Positions 22,556 to 28,369 of a stretch of 28,369 bases of DNA are shown here, piece after piece (positions within the stretch are counted from its first letter, which is position 1; each line of letters starts with the position of its first letter). Source of the stretch: an uncultured Bacilli bacterium (GTDB lineage Bacteria > Bacillota_I > Bacilli_A > RF39 > UBA660); contig CAKOIF010000019.1 of the NCBI GenBank assembly GCA_934086485.1, forward strand, positions 1 through 28,369, written 5' to 3'. The notes beneath the pieces were generated by a model. It ran no database searches and was not told the DNA's origin. It saw only the letters and a list, made by a program, of their open reading frames with translations. The translations under genes were made by a program, and so were the position numbers.

Positions 22556-23524
22556 ATGAAAAAAAATAAGAATTACACACTATATTTAATCGCTATTATT
22601 TTATTTATATTAAAATTTATAAGTAATTATTTTCTAGGTTCATTTACACAAATAAAATCATTTTATATGTTTTCTATTTTTTGCGTTGCTTTAGGAAGTA
22701 TTAGCGACATAATTATTATAATGCTATTTGGAAATTATTTTTTAAATAAAAAATATAACAAATATGAATATATAACGAACATTTTAAAGTTTGGCTTATC
22801 TATAATGATTTTTACAATTATTAATATTTTAATAGATAAACTGCCTATCAAAGATACTTTTTATTATTTGTTTAATCCAATAAGTAGTACAATAAAATTT
22901 TTAGATATATTATTTATACTATATTTAATTAGTCCTTTACTTACGGATTTTGTAAAAAATATAAATATTGAGAAAACAAAAATTATGATTTGTATTACAT
23001 TATTATTTGGCTTAATTAATTTAATTAGTAATTTTATAAACATTAATATGATTTTTGATATAAATTGTTTAATATACATTGGATATTTTTTATTAGGTTA
23101 TTTATTTAATAAGTACAGTGAGAATTTTAAAATGATAAAATTATATATTATAATATTTGCTATTTTATATATTTACTCTAGTATAATTACATTCTTTTTA
23201 TCTAATCATTCACTTAATTTTACTGGTTATTTATTAAATAGCTTAAGTATTATACCTATGATTATGGCATTTTGTATTTATGTTTTATTTACAAAGAAGG
23301 TTAATAGTGAAAAGTTAAAGTTTACTAAAAAGTATTTACTATATACTTTATTAATAAGTCAAATTTTATTTAAAATTTTACTAAAAAATTATAATTTTAG
23401 AAATAATAATTATATTATATATACTTTGTTATTACTTATAGGATTAGTTTTAGTTTCATTTATTATTAGTTTTATATTTATAAAAATAAGTGATTTTGTA
23501 ATTGGAGGAAATAGTGAAGATTAA
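22556..23524 (+). CDS. Polytopic membrane protein, acyltransferase-3-like
   Basis: 322 aa with about nine to ten membrane helices and very few charged residues. Segments FLDILFILYLISPLLTDFVK and YIGYFLLGYLFNKYSENFK recall the integral-membrane acyltransferase 3 (OafA/WecH) family, where 'P-L-L' and 'Y-F-x-L-G' motifs are common. The N-terminal R/H catalytic motif of that family is not evident. A weak start site (AGG) suggests coupling to the 31-aa gene before it. The acyltransferase assignment is tentative. Confidence 0.5.
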   Translation: MKKNKNYTLYLIAIILFILKFISNYFLGSFTQIKSFYMFSIFCVALGSISDIIIIMLFGNYFLNKKYNKYEYITNILKFGLSIMIFTIINILIDKLPIKDTFYYLFNPISSTIKFLDILFILYLISPLLTDFVKNINIEKTKIMICITLLFGLINLISNFININMIFDINCLIYIGYFLLGYLFNKYSENFKMIKLYIIIFAILYIYSSIITFFLSNHSLNFTGYLLNSLSIIPMIMAFCIYVLFTKKVNSEKLKFTKKYLLYTLLISQILFKILLKNYNFRNNNYIIYTLLLLIGLVLVSFIISFIFIKISDFVIGGNSED

Positions 23525-24068
23525 AATAGGGATTAGTAATAGACATGTTCATTTAACTAAAGCGGACTATGATATTTTATTTGATGAGGATTATACGAAA
23601 TTAAAGAATCTATCACAACCTAGTGATTTTGTTACTGATAAAGTCGTTACTTTAAAAACTGATAAATATGAAATAAAAAATGTTAAAGTTTTAGGTCCAT
23701 TTAGAGATTATACTCAAGTTGAAATATCAAGAAGCGATGCGATAAAATTTGGGATTAATCCACCGGTTAGAGAAAGTGGAGATTTAAAGGATGCAGAAAC
23801 GATTACTATTATTTCGAAGAAAGGTGAAATAACTAAAAAATGTGCCATAATTTCACAAAGGCATATTCATATTTCTCAAGAAGAAGCAGATAAATTAAAT
23901 ATAAAAAATAAACAAATTGTTAATGTTAAACTTGGTAAAGAAAAGCAAGGTGTAATAGAGTGCTTTGTTAAAATAAAAGATAATGCTATTTTAGAACTTC
24001 ATATTGATACAGACGATGCAGCAGCATTTATTATAAGCCAAGGCGATGAAGGAGAATTATTAATTTAA
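23514..24068 (+). CDS. pduL: Phosphate propanoyltransferase PduL
   Basis: 184 aa from GTG 23514, 5 nt after GGAGG; a TTG at 23502 overlaps that site and is rejected. The duplicated PduL domains are clear: GISNRHVHL (zinc-binding His pair, residues 6-14) with LGPFRDYTQVEISRSDA in the first half, and ISQRHIHIS in the second. It transfers acyl groups between phosphate and CoA. No microcompartment genes are nearby, so it likely acts as a phosphotransacetylase in acetate metabolism. It overlaps the membrane protein gene by 11 nt. Confidence 0.94.
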   Translation: MKIKIGISNRHVHLTKADYDILFDEDYTKLKNLSQPSDFVTDKVVTLKTDKYEIKNVKVLGPFRDYTQVEISRSDAIKFGINPPVRESGDLKDAETITIISKKGEITKKCAIISQRHIHISQEEADKLNIKNKQIVNVKLGKEKQGVIECFVKIKDNAILELHIDTDDAAAFIISQGDEGELLI

Positions 24069-24126
24069 TTCTTTTTATTTGCATTAAATTATAAAAATTA
24101 ACAAATTTAAAAAGTATTTAAAAACC

Positions 24127-24337
24127 TCACAAATCCAGTGTTTATAAGGGATAGTCTTTCATAAAGTATAAACATTTAGGAAAACTTATCCTAGTATTTA
24201 TGCTATTTCTATCCTAATTCTAGCATTTTTTTTAGTGAATTTCTAGCCCTTTTCCCATAAAATCGATATGCTATTTTCCTAAATGTTTATAATCTAGGAA
24301 AATTTACTCCAGCATTTAAGCAGAATTGGAGTAGATT
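24127..24337 (+). promoter_or_regulatory. Conserved surface-gene leader, copy C
   Basis: An 18-bp perfect inverted repeat (24167-24184 and 24274-24291) flanks an 89-bp spacer, with TATAAT at 24288-24293 overlapping the right arm. The left block (24172-24202) recurs as an imperfect direct repeat at 24290-24321. Just before the gene, ACTCCA (24306-24311) pairs perfectly with TGGAGT (24327-24332), so the ribosome-binding site can be hidden in a hairpin. Confidence 0.7.
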
Positions 24338-25822
24338 ATGAAAAATAAAAAAGTAATTATAATTTTAACATCAATGATAGTATTAATCGGAGGTATTTTA
24401 TTTGTAAATCAAATATATAATAAATTTAAAAATAAACACATACCTAAAAAGAATAATTTAGCAATTATGGTAAAGGGTGAATCTGGAGAATATATAAGTT
24501 CAGATGCAATCCCCAAAGGTAATTATGTTTTAAATGAAGATAAAACAGTTTGTGAAAATGGTGGAAAAGTAGTAAGTTATAATAACTCAACAGGACAAAT
24601 AGGTTTTTCATTTTTAGGTTCAGATAGATGTTCATTATATTTTGATAAAATAATAGATACACAAAATCCAATTATATCTGACTTAAATGTTGATGATACA
24701 ACAGTTACTGCAGTACTTACAGACGATAAAGGATTATCTGGTTATGGAATAAGTTCGAGTAATACAGTAGAACCAACAAATTGGACATCGATAAATGGAA
24801 CATCATATAACTTTAGTACCACAATAAGTACTGAAGGAACTTATTATCTATGGGTAAAAGATACCACTGGAAATGTTGCTACAAAAGAGTTTATGGTATC
24901 ATTAGGAACACCAATAACCACATTAATTTCTACTTCTACACTAGATGTTTATAATGAAAATGGTTTAAGATATGAAGGAGCAAATCCAAATAATTATATA
25001 TGTTTAGATAGTAATAAAGAAGGTGCTTGTTCTTCATCTTCATTATTATTTAGGATAATAGGATTATTTGATGAAGATACATCAAGTGATGGAACCTCAA
25101 GTAGTGGTACTAAAAAACTATTAAAAGTAATAGATACAAATAACTATGGTGGAACAGATGGGAAGTATTGGAGTGGTTCATCCTCAAATCAATCTAATAA
25201 TTGGAGTAAATCAACATTGAAAACTGAACTTAATGGAACATACTTAAGTACTTTACTTGCCACAAGTGGAGTAAATAGTAAGTTAAGTAGTGCAATAGTA
25301 ATATCAAAATGGCATTTAGGAGGTGTAAATGAAACTTCATCAAGTATTTATTATTATCAAAAAATAACAACAGAAAACTATTATAAAGCAGAAAGAAGTC
25401 CGTATGCTACAAGTGGGACACTTCAAAATTTATATAGTGGTAATCCGGAATATGTATTTGCTAAAGTAGGACTAATGTATCCAAGTGATTATGGATATGC
25501 AACAGTTGGCGGTAGTACAACCAGTAAGGCAAATTGTAGAGCACAAGCATTATATAATTGGAACAGTTCATCATATAGCGATTGTAAAAATAATAATTGG
25601 GTATTTAAAACAGCAACATTTATTGGCGGCTGTGAATGGTTTATTTCCCCGAGTGCCTCGGATTCGTTTTTTGCGTCTACTTTTTATTCGTCCGGTTTTG
25701 TTAACGCTTTTTACGCCAACTCTTATCAGTTTGCGGTCCGACCGACATTTTATCTAGATTCTAATATATTAAAAATTGTGGGAGGAACTGGTACCTCAAC
25801 AGATCCATACCATATTGGATAA
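24338..25822 (+). CDS. Membrane-anchored surface protein with Ig-like and variable lectin-like domains (family member 3)
   Basis: 494 aa. The membrane anchor is at residues 5-25. The two-cysteine domain occupies about 39-103 (NLAIMVK..IPKGNYVLNEDKTVC..SFLGSDRCSLYFD). One Ig-like domain runs about 107-188 (TVTAVLTDDKGLSGYGISSS to EGTYYLWVKDTTGNVATKEF). It shares with members 1 and 2 the block RYEGANPNNYICLD...LLFRIIGLFDEDTS and with member 1 the segment ERSPYATSGTLQNLYSGNP. Residues 433-469 come from the adenine-poor variable segment. The C-terminal tail is identical to that of member 1 (GGTGTSTDPYHIG). It begins at ATG 24338 behind TTGGAG. Confidence 0.85.
   Translation: MKNKKVIIILTSMIVLIGGILFVNQIYNKFKNKHIPKKNNLAIMVKGESGEYISSDAIPKGNYVLNEDKTVCENGGKVVSYNNSTGQIGFSFLGSDRCSLYFDKIIDTQNPIISDLNVDDTTVTAVLTDDKGLSGYGISSSNTVEPTNWTSINGTSYNFSTTISTEGTYYLWVKDTTGNVATKEFMVSLGTPITTLISTSTLDVYNENGLRYEGANPNNYICLDSNKEGACSSSSLLFRIIGLFDEDTSSDGTSSSGTKKLLKVIDTNNYGGTDGKYWSGSSSNQSNNWSKSTLKTELNGTYLSTLLATSGVNSKLSSAIVISKWHLGGVNETSSSIYYYQKITTENYYKAERSPYATSGTLQNLYSGNPEYVFAKVGLMYPSDYGYATVGGSTTSKANCRAQALYNWNSSSYSDCKNNNWVFKTATFIGGCEWFISPSASDSFFASTFYSSGFVNAFYANSYQFAVRPTFYLDSNILKIVGGTGTSTDPYHIG
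25634..25744 (+). other. DGR-like variable region, member 3 (two codons shorter)
   Basis: 111 nt, about 45 % GC and about 14 % adenine. It keeps GAA TGG, TCC CCN, TCG..TCG, GGN TTT GTN and TTT GCG GTN CGN CCN, and ends at the same ACATTTTATCTAGATTCTA boundary as member 2. Its length differs by 6 nt and several otherwise fixed codons differ, so it would need a second template or an older divergence. Confidence 0.65.
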
Positions 25823-25840
25823 AAAATGTAAGAAAAGTCC

Positions 25841-25870
25841 TTGCATAAATATATAAGTAAATGATATATT
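25841..25870 (+). promoter_or_regulatory. Promoter of the antisense RNA, module copy 2
   Basis: TTGCAT (25841-25846) and TATATT (25865-25870) are 18 bp apart, matching copy 1 at 14734-14763. The initial transcribed region would start with GAACGTG. Confidence 0.5.
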
Positions 25871-25921
25871 ATAAATAAGGAACGTGAAAGAAGTTCGCGT
25901 TACCTGAGTATTCAAATAGCG

Positions 25922-26074
25922 CTATCCGGCTATAATAGATTTCAAAATATGGAATAACCACATAATGATTTCTATCATAATCTGGACGGCGCGTTTTATA
26001 TATTCTGAGTAGCTATTCCAGAATAATAAAACGATAATCAAAATTACTACTCTTACGAGGTTCCTTTTTCTCAT
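25922..26074 (-). CDS. Small hydrophobic peptide, 50 aa, type I toxin-like (copy 2)
   Basis: MRKRNLVRVVILIIVLLFWN continues SYSEYIKRAVQIMIEIIMWL to FHILKSIIAG. A strongly basic N-terminus, one membrane helix (residues 6-19) and a second amphipathic hydrophobic stretch (30-49) are visible. The start at 26074 lies 7 nt from GGAGG (26086-26082) within AAAGGAGG. A two-codon ORF (ATG TAA) sits between the ribosome-binding site and this ATG, an arrangement that could tune translation. It aligns ungapped with copy 1 and has the same promoter, leader and opposing transcript. No family is recognised; a pore-forming or membrane-acting peptide is the likeliest reading. Confidence 0.68.
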   Translation of the reverse strand: MRKRNLVRVVILIIVLLFWNSYSEYIKRAVQIMIEIIMWLFHILKSIIAG

Positions 26075-26170
26075 TTACATTCCTCCTTTCGTCTAGTGTA
26101 AATCTTGGTGCACCAAAACCCCTAGAAAAAATTAAGAAGGTAACGCCATTTCCAGCACGTTCGAGTAGTT

Positions 26171-26198
26171 ATTATACATATTAAAAATATAATTGCAA
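26171..26198 (-). promoter_or_regulatory. Promoter of the small-peptide mRNA, copy 2
   Basis: On the minus strand TTGCAA (26198-26193) and TATAAT (26176-26171) are separated by 16 bp. Predicted start sequence ACTACTCGAACGTGC is the same as in copy 1. The tandem 10-bp repeat is at 26208-26227 here, with one change. Confidence 0.75.
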
Positions 26199-26242
26199 GC
26201 ACTTCGACAAAACAAGACAAAATAAGACATAAAAAAGTTAAA

Positions 26243-26269
26243 TTAGAGACAAAAAACTCTAATTTTTTT
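26243..26269 (+). terminator. Conserved terminator after module copy 2
   Basis: TTAGAG (26243-26248) pairs with CTCTAA (26257-26262), followed by seven T residues. The extra base pair relative to copy 1 arises from a matched change and supports a conserved hairpin. Confidence 0.7.
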
Positions 26270-26293
26270 GATATTAAAAAATTATACAAAAAC

Positions 26294-26505
26294 CTCACAA
26301 TCCTGGTACTTATAAGGGATAGTCTTTCATAAAATATAAACATTTAGGAAAATACATCCTAGTATTTATGCTATTTCTAATCTAATTCTAGCATTTTTTT
26401 AAGTGGATTTCTAGTCCTTTTCCCTAAAAATCGGTATGCAATTTTCCTAAATGTTTATAATCTAGGAAAATGTACTTCAGTATTTAAGCGGAATTGGAGT
26501 AGATT
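26294..26505 (+). promoter_or_regulatory. Conserved surface-gene leader, copy D
   Basis: A 19-bp perfect inverted repeat (26335-26353 and 26441-26459) flanks an 87-bp spacer. The ribosome-binding-site hairpin is kept through a wobble pair: ACTTCA pairs with TGGAGT, where copy C has ACTCCA. TATAAT again overlaps the right arm. Confidence 0.7.
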
Positions 26506-28077
26506 ATGAAAAATAAAAAGGTAGTTATAATTTTATTATCATTGATAATATTAATCGGAGGTATTTTATTTGAAAATCAAATATATAATAAGCCTAAAAA
26601 TAAACATATACCGAAGAAAAATAATTTAGCAATAATGGTAAAAAGTGAGTCAGGAGATTATGTAAGCACAGATGCAATACCCAAAGGCAATTATATTTTA
26701 AATGAAGAAAAAACAATTTGTGAAAATAATGGAAAAGTATTAAATTATGATAGTACAACTGGAAAAGTAAGTTTTTCATTTCTAGGTAGTGACAGATGTT
26801 CATTATATTTTGATAAAATAATAGATACAGAAAAGCCAGTTATAAATAATTTAACAGTTAATGATACCACCATAATTGCAACACTTACAGATAACATAGA
26901 ATTATCTGGTTATGGAATAAGTACGAGTAATAGTGTTGAACCAAGCAGTTGGACATCAATAAGTGGAACATCTTACAACTTAAGCACTACAATAACAACT
27001 GAAGGAACATATTATTTATGGGTAAAAGATAGTAGTGGTAATAAAACAATATCAGATGTAATTGATTTAGAAAAGAAAGGCTATCAAACAATCCTTATTA
27101 ATAATGGCGGTGGAGCAACAACTGTGGATGCTGCAAAAAGTTATATTTCTAGTAAAGGCACTCCAACTTTTTCAAATGCTTCTACCACAAATGAGGGGAT
27201 GTATGCAGCTGAGGATGACTTAGGTACAAGTTATTATTTTAGAGGTGCGGTTAATAATAACTGGGTAAAATTTGGTAAAGACAGTAGTGGAAATTATATG
27301 TACTGGCGAATAATTAGAATAAATGGTGATGGTAGTATAAGAATGATATACAGTGGAACAACAACACCAACAAGTAGTACAGCAACAGTAATGTCTGGAA
27401 CAGGTACTCAAATAGGAACCAGTGCCTTTAATAGTAGTTATAATAATCCAGCATATGTTGGGTATATGTACACTGCCAGTATGCAACACGGTAATAGTAC
27501 AGCAAGTACAATAAAGACATATTTAGACAATTGGTATAAAAAAACAACATTAGAAACTGATACTTCTACAAAAAAATTAGTAGCAGACCAAATATTTTGT
27601 AATGATAGAAGTGCATCAACTAGCAGTAGTGGTAATTATGGCGAAATAAGTGGAAATTTAAATTCAAGTTCTAGATATTATTATGGCTCATATGGTCGCA
27701 TATATGGTAACAAGGAAAATCCTACTTTAATTTGTCCAACAAAAAGTGATATTTTTTCAGTAAAAACTAGTACTACAGGAAATAAAAAATTAGATTACCC
27801 AGTGGGATTAATAACTACTGATGAATTAATATTTGCTGGAGGCATATATGGAAAGCAAATTCAGACATATTATCTATATGTTGGACTTTCTTATTGGACT
27901 GTGTCGCCAGCATACTTTGCATCAGGTAGTAGTATGCATATAGCATATTATGATGGTGATATTGATACAAATACATTACAAAATGCACAGAGTGTAAGAC
28001 CAGTTATAAGTTTATCATCAAAAGCCAAATTAACTGGAAATGGAACATATAATAATGTTTATGAAGTTATTTCATAA
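26506..28077 (+). CDS. Membrane-anchored surface protein, non-diversified member 4
   Basis: 523 aa. The first ~185 residues closely match member 3: anchor MKNKKVVIILLSLIILIGGI, the two-cysteine domain, and an Ig-like domain ending EGTYYLWVKDSSGN. The C-terminal half is different: AAEDDLGTSYYFRGAVNNNW, YMYWRIIRINGDGSIRMIYS, then YWTVSPAYFASGSSMHIAYY with VRPVISL at the end. That end has the same W-x-x-SP ... VRP skeleton as the variable domains (from about residue 463) but ordinary AT-rich codons (about 34 % adenine), including AGA CCA for Arg-Pro. It looks like a fixed member of the same superfamily. ATG 26506 follows TTGGAG. Confidence 0.85.
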   Translation: MKNKKVVIILLSLIILIGGILFENQIYNKPKNKHIPKKNNLAIMVKSESGDYVSTDAIPKGNYILNEEKTICENNGKVLNYDSTTGKVSFSFLGSDRCSLYFDKIIDTEKPVINNLTVNDTTIIATLTDNIELSGYGISTSNSVEPSSWTSISGTSYNLSTTITTEGTYYLWVKDSSGNKTISDVIDLEKKGYQTILINNGGGATTVDAAKSYISSKGTPTFSNASTTNEGMYAAEDDLGTSYYFRGAVNNNWVKFGKDSSGNYMYWRIIRINGDGSIRMIYSGTTTPTSSTATVMSGTGTQIGTSAFNSSYNNPAYVGYMYTASMQHGNSTASTIKTYLDNWYKKTTLETDTSTKKLVADQIFCNDRSASTSSSGNYGEISGNLNSSSRYYYGSYGRIYGNKENPTLICPTKSDIFSVKTSTTGNKKLDYPVGLITTDELIFAGGIYGKQIQTYYLYVGLSYWTVSPAYFASGSSMHIAYYDGDIDTNTLQNAQSVRPVISLSSKAKLTGNGTYNNVYEVIS

Positions 28078-28109
28078 AGTATAATGGATAAAAACATTAT
28101 GCTTTTTTT
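28078..28109 (+). terminator. Terminator after surface-protein member 4
   Basis: AGTATAATG (28078-28086) pairs with CATTATGCT (28095-28103, one T-G pair) and is followed by a T run. Confidence 0.75.
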
Positions 28110-28353
28110 ATAGCTAGTGAACATCTAAAACTTAATAATTACTTTACATTTTATAATATGTAAATATATGTAAAACAATATCTAAAAATATGTAAATAAA
28201 ATGTAAAATTTTAATTTTTTTAAAGAAATTTAACAAAAAAGGAGGAAATCAGAAATTTTTCGGTAATAAATATATATGAAAGGAGAAAATTAAAATGACA
28301 TAAAAAATGTGAAAATTGTAAAGTGAAAATAAAAAATGAAAGGAGGTATAATT
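28110..28353 (+). other. Gene-free region with repeated TATGTAAA motifs and three ribosome-binding sites
   Basis: Four ATGTAAA motifs, three of them TATGTAAA, lie between about 28158 and 28206 in very AT-rich DNA. Three strong ribosome-binding sites follow: AAAGGAGG (28239), GAAAGGAG (28278) and GAAAGGAGG (28338). The second precedes only a two-codon ORF, ATG ACA TAA. No longer ORF, tRNA or clear terminator is seen. It may be the leader of the gene that starts at 28354. Confidence 0.4.
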
Positions 28354-28369
28354 ATGTCAAAAACTATGT
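28354..28369 (+). CDS. Start of a gene cut by the window end
   Basis: ATG 28354 follows GAAAGGAGGTATAATT, an excellent ribosome-binding site. Only MSKTM is visible, so no function can be suggested. Confidence 0.55.

Larger units (their letters stand above)
25877..26269 (+). ncRNA. Candidate antisense (antitoxin-like) RNA, module copy 2
   Basis: Predicted from the promoter at 25841-25870 to the terminator at 26243-26269, about 390 nt. It is fully complementary to the 50-aa peptide message. Bounding inverted-repeat arms are at 25880-25904 and 26139-26162 (GAACGTG/CACGTTC and GCGTTACC/GGTAACGC both perfect). Confidence 0.5.

Noticed and set aside
24465..24671. Antisense ORFs over the surface-protein genes (also near 13747, 15553, 16705, 26594, 27220)
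   Set aside because: They are composition artefacts of AT-rich coding DNA: no ribosome-binding sites, hydrophobic/His-rich translations and no conservation between paralogues.
26122..26343. 73-aa minus-strand ORF in the second small-peptide module
   Set aside because: It covers the promoter, tandem repeats and terminator of the module, has no good start site, and its frame is not conserved in the first copy.
25823..26505. Second intergenic region as the DGR template repeat or Avd gene
   Set aside because: No match to the variable segments; the 50-aa peptide is too short for Avd and has a membrane helix.

Overview
The window is AT-rich DNA from a low-GC Gram-positive bacterium (Bacillota). 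Evidence for this: TGA is used as a stop, tRNA genes encode CCA, Shine-Dalgarno sites are strong (GGAGG/AAAGGAGG), yqfC/yqfD sporulation genes are present, the order ybeY-dgkA-era-yqzL-recO is Bacillus-like, and an aminoacyl-tRNA synthetase operon has a T-box leader. An uncultured gut-type Bacilli lineage (RF39/RFN20-like) would fit, but that is inference. Every protein gene over 60 codons that I accept is on the + strand. The only minus-strand genes are two very small peptides, one candidate small RNA and some tRNA debris.

Layout. 1-306: the probable right end of an IS3-type element and a tRNA fragment. 307-474: a tRNA-Ile2(CAT)/tRNA-Leu(TAG) pair with promoter and terminator, followed by a second tRNA fragment and a candidate small RNA. 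942-9197: housekeeping genes (unknown, tex, yqfC, yqfD, vanZ-like, ybeY, dgkA, era, yqzL, recO, tdk, unknown). 9310-13189: a MazG-like hydrolase, then glyQS-proS behind an unusually short T-box leader, then an unknown gene. 17276-24068: a YfcC/DcuC-type transporter, a SipW-type secreted protein, a PH-domain membrane protein, rmuC, a DUF368 lipid-carrier transporter, a degenerate histidine phosphatase, two membrane proteins and pduL.

The unusual part is a dispersed family of four membrane-anchored surface proteins (13470-14714, 15405-17177, 24338-25822, 26506-28077). They come as two tandem pairs, with the 17.2-24.1 kb block between the pairs. Each gene follows a conserved ~215-bp leader built around an 18-22 bp inverted repeat (imperfect in the first copy). 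Three of the four end in a C-type-lectin-like domain whose last ~40 codons are depleted in adenine (10-14 %, against about 34 % in the matching part of the fourth gene) and are GC-rich. Within these segments the first two copies differ at 32 of 117 positions without an indel, including all-synonymous changes in Val-Arg-Pro codons. This is the signature of adenine-directed mutagenesis by a diversity-generating retroelement (DGR). No template repeat or reverse transcriptase is in the window, so the machinery would have to act from elsewhere.

Between the two members of each pair lies a second repeated module of about 430 bp. It has convergent promoters, inverted repeats at the two transcript starts, and a 49-50 aa hydrophobic peptide on the minus strand that is aligned without gaps between copies. 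A complementary RNA would be made from the + strand up to a conserved terminator. It looks like an undescribed type I toxin-antitoxin-like system associated with the variable surface-protein cassettes.
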